In this document: positions 1 through 8,946 of the stretch, piece after piece
Numbering within the stretch: position 1 is the first letter of the stretch
How the letters are laid out: every line of letters begins with the position of its first letter
Assembly: GCF_016056305.1 (NCBI RefSeq)
Contig: NZ_JAECZC010000023.1
Location: forward strand, 1 to 64,000
Direction: 5' to 3'
Length of the DNA: 64,000 nucleotides
Origin: Amazonocrinis nigriterrae CENA67
Lineage (GTDB): Bacteria > Cyanobacteriota > Cyanobacteriia > Cyanobacteriales > Nostocaceae
Notes under the pieces: generated by a model
What the model was told of the DNA's origin: nothing
Seen by the model: the letters and a program-made list of their open reading frames with translations, nothing else
Databases searched by the model: none
Position numbers and translations under genes: made by a program

Positions 1-41
1 CCCTCATCTCCCCCATCTCCCCCATCTCCCCTGCTCCCCTA
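1..41. repeat. C-rich heptamer-type tandem repeat
   Basis: The left edge is a run of imperfect CCCCATCT/CCCTGCT units just before kdpB. The same G/C-rich heptamer family occurs at many intergenic sites here. In a complete kdp operon it would lie between kdpA and kdpB. Confidence 0.7.
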
Positions 42-53
42 CCTTTATAATCT

Positions 54-2207
54 ATGAAAACTAATATAGAATCATCGCCTTCACCTCGCCCGCCCCGTGT
101 TCCCCAGGGAACTCGTGACTCGCGCAGACACACGCCCAAAGCAGATATGCGAGGGCTTTATCAAAGAGCAATTAAAGAGTCATTTGCCAAGCTCCATCCC
201 CGCATTGCTGTCAAAAATCCAGTGATGTTTGTGGTTTGGGTAGGGACAATTGTGACTTTTCTGGTAACTCTTGACCCCAATTTATTTGGCACTTTACAGG
301 TGGATGTCAACCAGCAACGCCTGTTAAATGGGTTAATAACCTTAATTCTGTTTTTCACAGTTCTGTTTGCTAACTTTGCAGAAGCAGTTGCCGAAGGACG
401 TGGTAAGGCACAAGCAGATTCCTTGAGGTCAACACGTTCCGATACTATTGCTCGCAAAGTACTGCCTGATGGTTCGATTCAGCAAGTTAATTCTACAGAA
501 TTGCGCCGCAACGATTTGGTGAAAGTAATTGCCAATGACATGATTCCTGCTGATGGCGAAGTCCTTCAAGGCATAGGTTCGGTGGATGAGTCGGCAATTA
601 CTGGGGAATCTGCCCCCGTACTCAAGCAACCAGGTACAGATATTGCCAGTTCAGTTACAGGAGGTACACGTCTACTTTCAGATGAGTTGACAATTCGCAT
701 TACAGCCGATCCCGGTCAAGGCTTTATTGACCGCATGATTTCTCTTGTGGAGGGAGCAGAACGGACTAAAACTCCTAATGAGATTGCCCTCACAGTATTG
801 TTAGCCGTACTGACACAAGTTTTCTTAATTGTCGTGGCAACCATGCCTCCCTTTGTCGGTTATATCGCCAACTTTATTAGTACTGTGTTTGGGGCAGAAG
901 CCGGAAACAGTTTGCGTGCAGGTGCTAGCGTTGCTATCTTGATTTCTTTATTGGTAGCTTTGATACCCACAACTATCGGTGGATTGCTCAGTGCGATCGG
1001 CATTGCTGGTATGGATAGAGTCGCACAATTTAATGTTATTGCTACCTCTGGACGCGCCGTAGAAGCCTGCGGTGATATCAATACCTTAGTGCTAGATAAA
1101 ACAGGTACTATCACCTTGGGAAACCGGATGGCTGATGAGTTTATCCCTGTGAACAGTTACTCAGTTACAGATGTGGCGCGAGTTGCTTTAGCTGCCAGTG
1201 TATTTGATGAAACACCGGAAGGTAGGTCAATTGTCAAACTAGCCGAAAGTTTGAGTGTAAAGGTTGATTTCGACCCCAAACAAGCAGAAGGTGTAGAATT
1301 CTCAGCCAAAACCCGCATGAGTGGCACTAACTTACCCAACGGGAAGGAAGTCCGTAAAGGGGCGGTAGATGCAATTAAAGGCTTTGTCCGTTCTCGTGGT
1401 GGTCGCATTCCTGATGATGTAGATGCGGCTTATGAGCGAGTTTCTCGGTTAGGTGGTACACCATTAGCAGTCTGCCAAAATGACCAAATTTTCGGTGTTA
1501 TTTATCTTAAAGATATTGTTAAACCTGGCTTGCAGGAACGATTTGACCAACTACGGCGCATGGGTGTTAAGACAGTCATGCTTACAGGTGACAACCGCAT
1601 TACCGCAAGCGTAATTGCCAAAGAAGCCGGAGTTGATGATTTTATTGCCGAAGCTACACCAGAAAACAAAATTAGCGTGATTCGCGGCGAACAATCTCAA
1701 GGTAAACTGGTGGCAATGACAGGTGATGGTACTAATGACGCACCTGCATTAGCTCAAGCTAACGTAGGGTTAGCAATGAACTCTGGAACCCAAGCCGCCA
1801 AAGAAGCTGCTAACATGGTGGACTTAGATTCTGACCCCACTAAGTTGATTGATTTGGTAACTATTGGTAAACAGTTACTCATTACCCGTGGGGCGTTAAC
1901 AACTTTCTCTATTGCCAACGATATTGCTAAGTATTTCGCCATCATCCCGACTATTTTTGCGGCGGCTGGTATTGGCGCACTTAACATTATGGGATTAAAA
2001 AGTGCCCAATCTGCAATTATCTCCGCACTAATTTACAATGCTTTGATTATTCCCGTACTTATTCCTTTAGCACTCAAAGGTGTAAAGTTCCGTCCTTTAA
2101 CAGCAGACCAACTATTAAGACGTAACATTTTAATTTATGGGTTGGGGGGTATTATTGCACCTTTTATTGCTATCAAAATTATTGATGTCGTTTTACCTTT
2201 GTCTTAA
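54..2207 (+). CDS. kdpB: Potassium-transporting P-type ATPase, subunit B
   Basis: Catalytic subunit of the high-affinity KdpFABC-type K+ uptake pump in the plasma membrane; it hydrolyses ATP to drive K+ entry through KdpA. The 717-residue protein has the P-type set: TGES at 183-186 (actuator domain), DKTGT with the phosphorylated Asp at 348, then MLTGDN and GDGTNDAP in the hinge. Membrane segments lie near 57-75, 90-110, 245-275 and 290-320, with a C-terminal bundle. The first ~50 residues are a Pro/Arg-rich tail a little longer than in enterobacterial KdpB. kdpG and kdpC follow at once, so this is an operon; kdpA is expected upstream, outside the window. No kdpD or kdpE is seen downstream, as in the second (kdpD-less) kdp operon known from Anabaena. 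Confidence 0.97.
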   Translation: MKTNIESSPSPRPPRVPQGTRDSRRHTPKADMRGLYQRAIKESFAKLHPRIAVKNPVMFVVWVGTIVTFLVTLDPNLFGTLQVDVNQQRLLNGLITLILFFTVLFANFAEAVAEGRGKAQADSLRSTRSDTIARKVLPDGSIQQVNSTELRRNDLVKVIANDMIPADGEVLQGIGSVDESAITGESAPVLKQPGTDIASSVTGGTRLLSDELTIRITADPGQGFIDRMISLVEGAERTKTPNEIALTVLLAVLTQVFLIVVATMPPFVGYIANFISTVFGAEAGNSLRAGASVAILISLLVALIPTTIGGLLSAIGIAGMDRVAQFNVIATSGRAVEACGDINTLVLDKTGTITLGNRMADEFIPVNSYSVTDVARVALAASVFDETPEGRSIVKLAESLSVKVDFDPKQAEGVEFSAKTRMSGTNLPNGKEVRKGAVDAIKGFVRSRGGRIPDDVDAAYERVSRLGGTPLAVCQNDQIFGVIYLKDIVKPGLQERFDQLRRMGVKTVMLTGDNRITASVIAKEAGVDDFIAEATPENKISVIRGEQSQGKLVAMTGDGTNDAPALAQANVGLAMNSGTQAAKEAANMVDLDSDPTKLIDLVTIGKQLLITRGALTTFSIANDIAKYFAIIPTIFAAAGIGALNIMGLKSAQSAIISALIYNALIIPVLIPLALKGVKFRPLTADQLLRRNILIYGLGGIIAPFIAIKIIDVVLPLS

Positions 2208-2229
2208 TTTCTAATCATTCAAAACTACT

Positions 2230-2514
2230 ATGAAACCTCCTCGTGTAAACATTCTCCCCATTCTTTTACCTCAAGTATTTGCCCAGATACTTACAGGAGT
2301 AAATGAAATTTGGTTGCAATGGCGTAAACAAAAGCTGCCTCTGTATATGTTTTTGGCAATGTGTTTCAACCTTGTGGTTGCGCCTGTTGTCTATGCTGCC
2401 ACTGGGGAACAGTTTTCTCACTTTCAAGCTTGGGCTTTAGGACTGTTAGGGCTGGTGACGTTGAGCCTTTCTACATATTTGTTTTTTGTCATGTTTGTAC
2501 CGGAGAAATTCTAA
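2230..2514 (+). CDS. kdpG: Kdp operon small membrane protein KdpG
   Basis: A 94-residue protein with two predicted membrane helices (about 38-58 and 66-90). Its place between kdpB and kdpC matches kdpG described from Anabaena kdp operons, where it is thought to take the place of the small KdpF stabilising subunit. It starts 22 bp after kdpB, and its TAA stop shares one base with the kdpC ATG (TAATG), so translation is probably coupled. Identification rests on position, size and topology; the biochemical role of KdpG is not settled. Confidence 0.82.
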   Translation: MKPPRVNILPILLPQVFAQILTGVNEIWLQWRKQKLPLYMFLAMCFNLVVAPVVYAATGEQFSHFQAWALGLLGLVTLSLSTYLFFVMFVPEKF

Positions 2515-3158
2515 TGAGTTTTGCAAGAGAAGCCAGCAGAGCAATTCGTTCGACTGTAGTACTTTGGGTAATTGGCGCAATTATTTATCCCTTTGCGATG
2601 ATTGCTTTTGGGCAAATTGTGTTTCCATTTCAAGCCAATGGTAGTTTAATAAAAGATAGCCAAGGTCGGGTTTTAGGTTCTAGCTTAATTGGTCAACCTT
2701 TTACTAGCGATCGCTACTTTAACACTCGCCCCAGCACCACCAGCTACAGCACCGCCGATCCCAAAAAAGATGAGGCCGGAATTCTCAAAACCGGGGTTTC
2801 TGGTGCTAGCAATTTAGCTCCCAGTAATTCAGCCTTACTAGAACGTATCAAAGGTAAAGATGACCCCGATCCCAGCAAACGGGTTGAAGGTGATTTAAAT
2901 CGATTAAAAACAGCTCTTGTGCAACCTACCGCAGATTTAGTCTACACCTCTGGTTCTAGCCTTGACCCCCACATTACCCCTGAAGCTGCTAAAGCACAAA
3001 TTACCCGTGTAGCCAAAGCGCGAGGAGTCCAACCCCAACAGTTAAAAACTTTGATTAATCAAAATACTGATGGTCGTTTTCTAGGAATCTTTGGTGAACC
3101 TGGGGTCAATGTCTTGAAGTTAAATCTAGCTTTGGATGCATTAAAATCTGCAAGTTGA
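2514..3158 (+). CDS. kdpC: Potassium-transporting ATPase subunit C
   Basis: KdpC, a 214-residue single-pass protein that stabilises the KdpAB complex and affects ATP affinity. The N-terminal helix (about 13-36) is followed by the family region LGSSLIGQPFTSDRYFNTRPS, here rich in Ser/Ala around 70-90, and a periplasmic domain ending in LNLALDAL. The ATG at 2514 is preferred because it overlaps the kdpG stop (TAATG) and gives the family's normal N-terminus; an open frame runs 51 codons further upstream but lies inside kdpG. Last gene of the operon. Confidence 0.95.
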   Translation: MSFAREASRAIRSTVVLWVIGAIIYPFAMIAFGQIVFPFQANGSLIKDSQGRVLGSSLIGQPFTSDRYFNTRPSTTSYSTADPKKDEAGILKTGVSGASNLAPSNSALLERIKGKDDPDPSKRVEGDLNRLKTALVQPTADLVYTSGSSLDPHITPEAAKAQITRVAKARGVQPQQLKTLINQNTDGRFLGIFGEPGVNVLKLNLALDALKSAS

Positions 3159-3289
3159 ATCAGAAACATCGAGATGATTACAGCAAAAAAAGTCAAAACA
3201 TTATTTTTTTGGAAGTACCTTAGAGAATTGGTATAAATTATGTATTAAGATGACAGATGATCTCAAGTTACCCCCGATTTATAATTTTT

Positions 3290-3322
3290 GAACCGCAGAG
3301 TACGCAGAGGACGCGGAGTTTT
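3290..3322. repeat. Interspersed 'CGCAGAG..CGCGGAG' repeat
   Basis: A short dispersed repeat of the type GAACCGCAGAG..GACGCGGAG, common between cyanobacterial genes. A related copy in the opposite orientation lies at 22654-22689, where it codes the tail of the DHNA-CoA thioesterase. It sits just upstream of mazG. Confidence 0.7.
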
Positions 3323-3330
3323 TATTAGTT

Positions 3331-4155
3331 ATGGAATTAAATCAAAACAATGGTGATACTTTGGCGGCGTTGCAGGAATTAATTGAGGTGGTGGCAAAAT
3401 TGCGATCGCCTGATGGTGGTTGTCCTTGGGATTTGGCGCAAACTCCCGAAACGCTGACACCATACGTAATTGAAGAAGCTTATGAAGTGGTTGATGCCAT
3501 TAAGAATGGTGACAAGGAAGCGATCAAAGAAGAGTTAGGAGATTTACTTTTACAAGTGGTATTGCAAGCCCAAATCGCCAGTGAATACGGACAATTTTCT
3601 CTGCAAGAAGTAGCCAGAGGTATTTCCCAAAAGTTGATTCGTCGTCACCCCCATGTCTTTGGTGATGTGTCGGTACAAAGTGTCGATGAGGTGCGGCAAA
3701 ATTGGGAACAAATCAAAGCCACAGAAAAGGGTGAAGCATCCCCAGAAAATCAAAAACTCAGTGCTAAACTCAGTCGCTATGGACGTACCCTACCCCCACT
3801 CACGGCGGCCATGAAGATTTCCCAGAAAGCTGCTGCTGTGGGGTTTGAATGGGAAAACATTGATGGCGTTTGGGAAAAGTTTCATGAGGAATTGGCAGAA
3901 TTTCAACAGGCTTTGGCCCAAGAAACACCCCAACGACAACAAGCAGAATTAGGAGATTTACTATTTGCAGTTATTCAGCTTGCCCGTTGGTATAATCTCG
4001 ATCCTAGCGCTGGTTTGCAAGGCACAAATCAACGATTTGTCCAACGGTTAGAAAGAATGGAGGCAGTTGTTGACCGCCCCCTTGCTGATTACAGTTTGGA
4101 TGAGTTAGAAAGTCTCTGGCAACAAGCAAAAGCTCAACTTGCCAAAGAGCAGTGA
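3331..4155 (+). CDS. mazG: Nucleoside triphosphate pyrophosphohydrolase MazG
   Basis: MazG hydrolyses (d)NTPs to the monophosphate and pyrophosphate and acts in nucleotide-pool housekeeping and the stringent response. The 274-residue protein has the usual two MazG repeats: the first carries GGCPWD near residue 30 and the metal-binding pattern EEAYEVVDAI..EELGDLLLQ (about 48-75); the second has ELAEFQQA..ELGDLLFAVIQ (about 188-214). Length is normal for the double-domain form. It is convergent with the aldehyde dehydrogenase, with 10 bp between stops. A decayed copy of its last ~85 bp occurs at about 11427-11512. Confidence 0.95.
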   Translation: MELNQNNGDTLAALQELIEVVAKLRSPDGGCPWDLAQTPETLTPYVIEEAYEVVDAIKNGDKEAIKEELGDLLLQVVLQAQIASEYGQFSLQEVARGISQKLIRRHPHVFGDVSVQSVDEVRQNWEQIKATEKGEASPENQKLSAKLSRYGRTLPPLTAAMKISQKAAAVGFEWENIDGVWEKFHEELAEFQQALAQETPQRQQAELGDLLFAVIQLARWYNLDPSAGLQGTNQRFVQRLERMEAVVDRPLADYSLDELESLWQQAKAQLAKEQ

Positions 4156-4165
4156 TATATCTAAT

Positions 4166-5635
4166 TTACAATTTGATGGTGACAGTTTTAACTTCGGTAT
4201 ATTGCTGTAAGCCATATTCGCCTAGTTCGCGACCGATACCAGATTGCTTGAAACCACCGAAGGGTGCAGCAGCGTCGAATACGTCATAACAGTTTACCCA
4301 CACTGTACCAGCACGCACATTGTGAGCGATCGCGTGTGCCTTACTAATATCCTGAGTCCAGACAGCGGCGGCGAGTCCATACATGGTAGTATTCGCCCGT
4401 TGAATTACTTCGTCAATGTCTTTAAACTTGATAATACTCATCACAGGGCCAAAGATTTCCTCTTGGGCAATTTTCATCTCATCGCGGACATCAGCAAAGA
4501 CTGTGGGTGCAATGAAGAAACCTTTGTCTCCCACTCTACTACCACCACAAAGCATCTGGGCACCTTCGCGCATCCCAGACTCGATATAACCCATCACTCT
4601 GTCGAATTGGTCTTTGTCTACCTGTGGCCCTTGTTCTGTGCTTTCATCGAAGGGGTTACCGACAATCCGCTGTTTGGCTTGTTCTACACTTTTAGCGACA
4701 AACTCGTCGTAGCATTTTTCTTCCACAAATACCCGTGAACCAGCACAGCAGCATTGACCTTGGTTGAAGAATAAAGCATCGTGAGAACCTGCGATCGCTG
4801 CATCCATATCAGCATCAGCAAAGACGATGTTGGGACTCTTACCGCCAAGTTCGAGAGTCACGCGCTTGAGGTTGCTTTTGGCTGCGGCTTCCATAATTAG
4901 ATGCCCGACTTCAGTGGAACCAGTAAAGGCCACTTTGTCAATATCCATGTGGCGAGCGATCGCAGCCCCAGCTGTTGGCCCATATCCTGATAAGATATTC
5001 ACCACACCAGGGGGAAAACCAGCCTCAACAATCAACTCACCTACTCGCAATGCTGACAAAGGCGTTTGTTCAGCGGTTTTCATCACCACAGTATTACCAG
5101 TTGCCAAAGCAGGTGCTAGCTTCCATGCTTGCATTAACAGTGGGAAATTCCAAGGGATAATTTGACCAACTACACCCACAGGTTCGTGGCGGGTGTAACA
5201 GAAGTAAGGGCCGTTTATTGGGATAGTTTTACCTTGTACCTTATCAGCCCAACCTGCATAGTAGCGATAGCAGCCGATGACTAGCCCCAAGTCGCCCAAT
5301 GAATCTTGTAAGGGCTTGCCATTGTCTAGAGTTTCCAACCGTGCCAATTCATCAATATTCTGTTCAATTAAATCTGCCAGCTTGTAAAGCAACTCGCCGC
5401 GACGAGTAGCAGATAGCTTTGTCCATTCACCGCGAGAAAAAGCAGCGCGGGCTGCTTGGACTGCTTTTTCTACATCTGGGGCATCTGCTTCTGCGACATC
5501 GCAGATTACCTCACCTGTAGTTGGGTTAATGGTTTCAAATCGGCGATCGCTGACACTTTCTACCCATTCATTATTAATCAGCAACCGAGTTGGGCCGATT
5601 TTGACCTGTTGTTCTGGTACTCTTGCTGTAACCAT
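4166..5635 (-). CDS. NAD(P)+-dependent aldehyde dehydrogenase
   Basis: A 489-residue class 1/2-type aldehyde dehydrogenase, cytosolic, oxidising aldehydes to carboxylates. Visible motifs are PWNFPL (161-166, coenzyme fold), FTGSTEVG (237-244), ELGGKSPN with the general base Glu262, and GQCCCAGS with the catalytic Cys at about 296. The closest known group is retinal/betaine-aldehyde-like dehydrogenase, and the physiological substrate cannot be told from sequence. The ATG is preceded by a strong AAGGAGG ribosome site. It is divergent from the amidohydrolase gene, with a 421-bp region between. Confidence 0.93.
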   Translation of the reverse strand: MVTARVPEQQVKIGPTRLLINNEWVESVSDRRFETINPTTGEVICDVAEADAPDVEKAVQAARAAFSRGEWTKLSATRRGELLYKLADLIEQNIDELARLETLDNGKPLQDSLGDLGLVIGCYRYYAGWADKVQGKTIPINGPYFCYTRHEPVGVVGQIIPWNFPLLMQAWKLAPALATGNTVVMKTAEQTPLSALRVGELIVEAGFPPGVVNILSGYGPTAGAAIARHMDIDKVAFTGSTEVGHLIMEAAAKSNLKRVTLELGGKSPNIVFADADMDAAIAGSHDALFFNQGQCCCAGSRVFVEEKCYDEFVAKSVEQAKQRIVGNPFDESTEQGPQVDKDQFDRVMGYIESGMREGAQMLCGGSRVGDKGFFIAPTVFADVRDEMKIAQEEIFGPVMSIIKFKDIDEVIQRANTTMYGLAAAVWTQDISKAHAIAHNVRAGTVWVNCYDVFDAAAPFGGFKQSGIGRELGEYGLQQYTEVKTVTIKL

Positions 5636-6056
5636 CAGGCCTCCTTAAGCGATAAAAAATTTGCTTAAATCTATATAATTATGTTTTCTCGAACACAGTA
5701 ATTTGTGGGATTTATTTATAAATTCTTAGCATTTGCTAAATATTAAGATTTACATCAAAAAACGTGAGTTCGATAAATTAAAAAAATCCGCTTCAAGCCT
5801 CTGTTTTCTACTGTTAACCTAACGCACAACCTGATATTCACGCCTTGGATAACTGACAGCGCTTTTCAAGTAAAGAGTTGTAGGGGCGTACAGCTGTACG
5901 CCCCTACTCATGTATCTGTATCAGATATTTCGTGAAATGGTATAACAACGAATTGCACCTCTACTTCAGTGCCTAAAAATTTCCCAGTATTTTGGGCTGA
6001 TTATTACAATTGAATTTAGCTCCAGACATCTACAGTAAGGAAGGAAGGAGTAGCAT
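5636..6056. promoter_or_regulatory. Divergent intergenic region with perfect palindrome
   Basis: 421 bp between two divergent genes; it should hold both promoters. It contains a perfect 26-bp palindrome at 5881-5906 (arm TAGGGGCGTACAG) with no T-tract on either side, so it is more likely a dispersed palindromic element than a terminator. A motif ending GTGAAATGGTATAACAA (about 5931-5947) recurs at about 11369-11385. No gene seen. Confidence 0.6.
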
Positions 6057-7442
6057 ATGCAATTTCGCTATCAGATTGCATTAGGAGCTTTGATACTTGT
6101 GCTTATGGGGTTGATCGCACCAATAGGCTGTACTCCAAGTCAGCCATCCCCCAGTGTTCAGAGTCAGGAACCCACCAGCATCCTGTTCACGAACGTGCGT
6201 ATTTTCGATGGCACTTCTGATCAGCTTTCTGACCTATCGAATGTTTTAGTCGTCGGTAATAAAATTAAAACCATTTCTAAAACTCCAATTGCCACAGCAT
6301 CAGGCATTGAATTGACCAGAATTGATGGAAATAGTCGTACACTGATGCCAGGACTAATTGATAACCATGTCCATCTGTTTATGATTAACAGCACGAGTGA
6401 CGAGTCACTCTCCCTTAGTCCTGAAGTCATGAATCAGAAAGCACAAACCGCAGCAAAACAAATGCTGCTGCGTGGATTCACCAGCATCCGTGATTTGGCA
6501 GGGCCAGTATTCGACCTCAAAAAGGCCATTGACAACGGTGATGCGGTGGGGCCGCGCATTTATCCTAGCGGTGCGATGATCTCGCAGACTGGCGGACATG
6601 GCGACTACCGCACACCAAAAGATCTAGTCTGGACACCCGATACAACTCTCAGCAGCACAGAAGCCTTCAGCAGTGTTGCGATCGCTGATGGTGTGGATGA
6701 GGTACTCCGCAGAACCCGCGAGCAACTCATGCAAGGCGCTAGCCAGATTAAGCTGGCGGCTGGTGGCGGTATAATATCGAACTACGATCCGCTGGATGTC
6801 AGCCAGTACACAGAAACCGAGTTACATGCCGCAGTCGAGGCCGCCGAGAACTGGAACACTTATGTAACAGTCCATGCCTATACGCCTCGCGCAATTCAGA
6901 AAGCGATTCGGGCTGGTGTCAAGTGCATCGAACACGGACAACTCATGGATGAGGTAACAGCGAAGATAATGGCTGAAAAAGGTATTTGGCTCAGTATACA
7001 GCCCTTCCTCAATGACGAAGATGCTATTCCTTTGCCAAAAGGGTCGGTTAACCATGCCAAACTACTAGAAATAACCAGGGGGACAGACACCGCCTATGCC
7101 CTGGCTAAGAAATACAATCTCAAAACAGCTTGGGGCACTGACTCATTATTCGATGCCAAGCTAGCTACCCGACAAGGGGCGCAGCTGGCGAAAATGGTTC
7201 GCTGGTACACCCCAGCTGAAGTGTTAAAGATGGCAACAAGCACAAATGCCGAACTGCTGGCATTGTCAGGCCCACGCAATCCCTACCAGGGTAAACTGGG
7301 CGTGGTCGAAGAAGGCGCACTGGCTGACCTACTGCTGGTAAACGGTGATCCGCTGCAAAACATCAAGCTGATCGAGAACCCAGATCAAAACTTCGTCGTG
7401 ATTATGAAGGACGGAAAGATCTATCAGAATCTCCTCAAGTGA
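6057..7442 (+). CDS. Secreted amidohydrolase (imidazolonepropionase-like), probable lipoprotein
   Basis: A 461-residue metal-dependent hydrolase of the amidohydrolase superfamily. Residues 1-25 form a lipoprotein-like signal (hydrophobic stretch, then APIGC with the candidate lipid Cys at 25). The enzyme part shows the N-terminal beta-sandwich, PGLIDNHVHLF with metal ligands His104 and His106, a later VHAYT and EHGQ pair, and AWGTDS with the last metal-binding Asp. These fit the prolidase/imidazolonepropionase-related COG1228 group, which cleaves cyclic amides or dipeptides; the substrate is unknown. A strong ribosome site, AAGGAAGGAG, lies 6 bases before the ATG. It converges on the sugar-porter gene. 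Confidence 0.88.
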   Translation: MQFRYQIALGALILVLMGLIAPIGCTPSQPSPSVQSQEPTSILFTNVRIFDGTSDQLSDLSNVLVVGNKIKTISKTPIATASGIELTRIDGNSRTLMPGLIDNHVHLFMINSTSDESLSLSPEVMNQKAQTAAKQMLLRGFTSIRDLAGPVFDLKKAIDNGDAVGPRIYPSGAMISQTGGHGDYRTPKDLVWTPDTTLSSTEAFSSVAIADGVDEVLRRTREQLMQGASQIKLAAGGGIISNYDPLDVSQYTETELHAAVEAAENWNTYVTVHAYTPRAIQKAIRAGVKCIEHGQLMDEVTAKIMAEKGIWLSIQPFLNDEDAIPLPKGSVNHAKLLEITRGTDTAYALAKKYNLKTAWGTDSLFDAKLATRQGAQLAKMVRWYTPAEVLKMATSTNAELLALSGPRNPYQGKLGVVEEGALADLLLVNGDPLQNIKLIENPDQNFVVIMKDGKIYQNLLK

Positions 7443-7484
7443 CTGAGAACTGAGAGTGCGATCGCCCAATCCCCAATCCCTTGT

Positions 7485-8879
7485 TTACATTTGTTCTAAC
7501 TCCATCCCTTTGGTTTCTCTGATAAAAAAGAGAACGAAAAATAGCGAGATAGCAGCCGCAATTGTATAAAGACCATAGGCTGCACCTAGCCCGAAATATT
7601 GAAGTATGGGGGGAAAAGTTGTAGAAACCACAAAATTGGCAATCCATTGCATTGCAGCAGCAACCGAAAGTGCAGCAGCGCGAATTTTGTTATTAAACAT
7701 TTCTCCTAACAGCACCCAGACGACTGGCCCCCAGGAGAAACCAAAGCAAAATACATAGATGTTAGCTGCTAAAAGAGCCACAATACCTGCTGAACCGGTG
7801 AGAGTAGGGTTGCCAGCAGCATCCAGCTGGGCTGTCCTAAAAATAAAAGCCATCGTTCCCAAGGTGGCGGTCATACCGATTGACCCTAAAATCAGCAAGG
7901 GCTTGCGACCAAATTTATCGACAAAGGCGATCGCAATCAGTGTAGTAACAATATTAACGGCTGCTGTAATCACCGTAATTGTTAAGGAGTCTTTTTCAGA
8001 AAATCCCACTGCCCGCCACAAAACGCTGCTGTAGTAGAAGATGACGTTAATACCAACGAATTGTTGGAATACAGATAAGGCTATTCCTATCCAAACAATT
8101 GCTAGGAGTCCACCACTTCTTCCCAAAAGGTCGCTAAACTTCGGCTCACGCTCAAGCATCACTGTTTGCCGAATTTCTTCGATTTTAGCTAGTACGTCAC
8201 CGCCCAAAATTTTGGATAAAACGTTAGCGGCTTCTGGTTCCCGTCCTTGGGCTACTAAGTAACGAGGGGATTCGGGAATCGTTAAAGCCGCCATGCCATA
8301 GAATACAGCTGGAGGGGCTGCTGTCCAAAACATCCAGCGCCAAGCTGCAATCCCAAACAAAAACGGCGCCTCTGCTGAACCTGCTGACACAGCGATAAAG
8401 TAGTCGCTCAGTAGGGCAATAAAAATTCCTACTACAATCGCTAGTTGTTGCAGAGATCCTAATCTTCCCCGCAAATGACTGGGAGAACATTCTGCGATGT
8501 AAGCTGGTGCAATCACGCTGGCAGCACCGACTGCAATCCCACCCAATAGCCGCCAAAAGATAAAATCCCAGATACTAAAGGCAATCCCGGAGCCAATAGC
8601 GCTGAGAGTAAACAACCCGGCTGCGACTACCATTGCCTTGACTCGACCATAACGGTCTGCAATTTGCCCAGCAAAGAAGGCTCCTATGGCAGATCCTAGT
8701 AAGGCTAGAGACACTGCAAAACCAGTTACCCAACTAGTGGTATTAAAGGCCTTTGCCAGAGCTAAAACCGCGCCGTTAATTACAGCAGTGTCAAAACCGA
8801 ATAAAAAGCCGCCGAGGGCAGCAGCACCAGCAATCAATATTACATAGTAGGCATTGGCTTTACGAAGAGTGGAGGTCAT
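7485..8879 (-). CDS. Sugar porter (MFS) permease, GlcP-like
   Basis: A 464-residue 12-helix major facilitator of the sugar-porter family, a proton/sugar symporter in the plasma membrane. Diagnostic motifs are GFLFGFDTAVING in helix 1, GQIADRYGRVKAM after helix 2, the PESPRYLV signature before the central loop, QQFVGINVIFYYS in helix 7, and a C-terminal RETKGMEL. It lies 67 bp downstream of an oprB-type porin gene on the same strand, which gives a complete outer-plus-inner membrane path for sugar. The closest known arrangement is the Nostoc punctiforme glucose transporter region (glcP with oprB). Glucose or fructose is the likely substrate. Confidence 0.92.
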   Translation of the reverse strand: MTSTLRKANAYYVILIAGAAALGGFLFGFDTAVINGAVLALAKAFNTTSWVTGFAVSLALLGSAIGAFFAGQIADRYGRVKAMVVAAGLFTLSAIGSGIAFSIWDFIFWRLLGGIAVGAASVIAPAYIAECSPSHLRGRLGSLQQLAIVVGIFIALLSDYFIAVSAGSAEAPFLFGIAAWRWMFWTAAPPAVFYGMAALTIPESPRYLVAQGREPEAANVLSKILGGDVLAKIEEIRQTVMLEREPKFSDLLGRSGGLLAIVWIGIALSVFQQFVGINVIFYYSSVLWRAVGFSEKDSLTITVITAAVNIVTTLIAIAFVDKFGRKPLLILGSIGMTATLGTMAFIFRTAQLDAAGNPTLTGSAGIVALLAANIYVFCFGFSWGPVVWVLLGEMFNNKIRAAALSVAAAMQWIANFVVSTTFPPILQYFGLGAAYGLYTIAAAISLFFVLFFIRETKGMELEQM

Positions 8880-8894
8880 TGTTATATCTCTTAA

Positions 8895-8946
8895 GAAAGG
8901 GAATGGGGAATGGGGAATGGGGCATGGGGAATGGGGAATGGGGAAA
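8895..8946. repeat. STRR: GGGGAAT heptamer array
   Basis: Seven-base units GGGGAAT, with one GGGGCAT variant, fill the 67-bp gap between the porin and permease genes. It is one of many heptamer arrays in this window. Confidence 0.85.

Noticed and set aside
2361-2513. 51-residue N-terminal extension of KdpC
   Set aside because: It overlaps kdpG in another frame; the TAATG-coupled ATG gives the normal KdpC start.
5881-5906. Perfect palindrome as a transcription terminator
   Set aside because: It lies between divergent genes and has no T-run on either strand.
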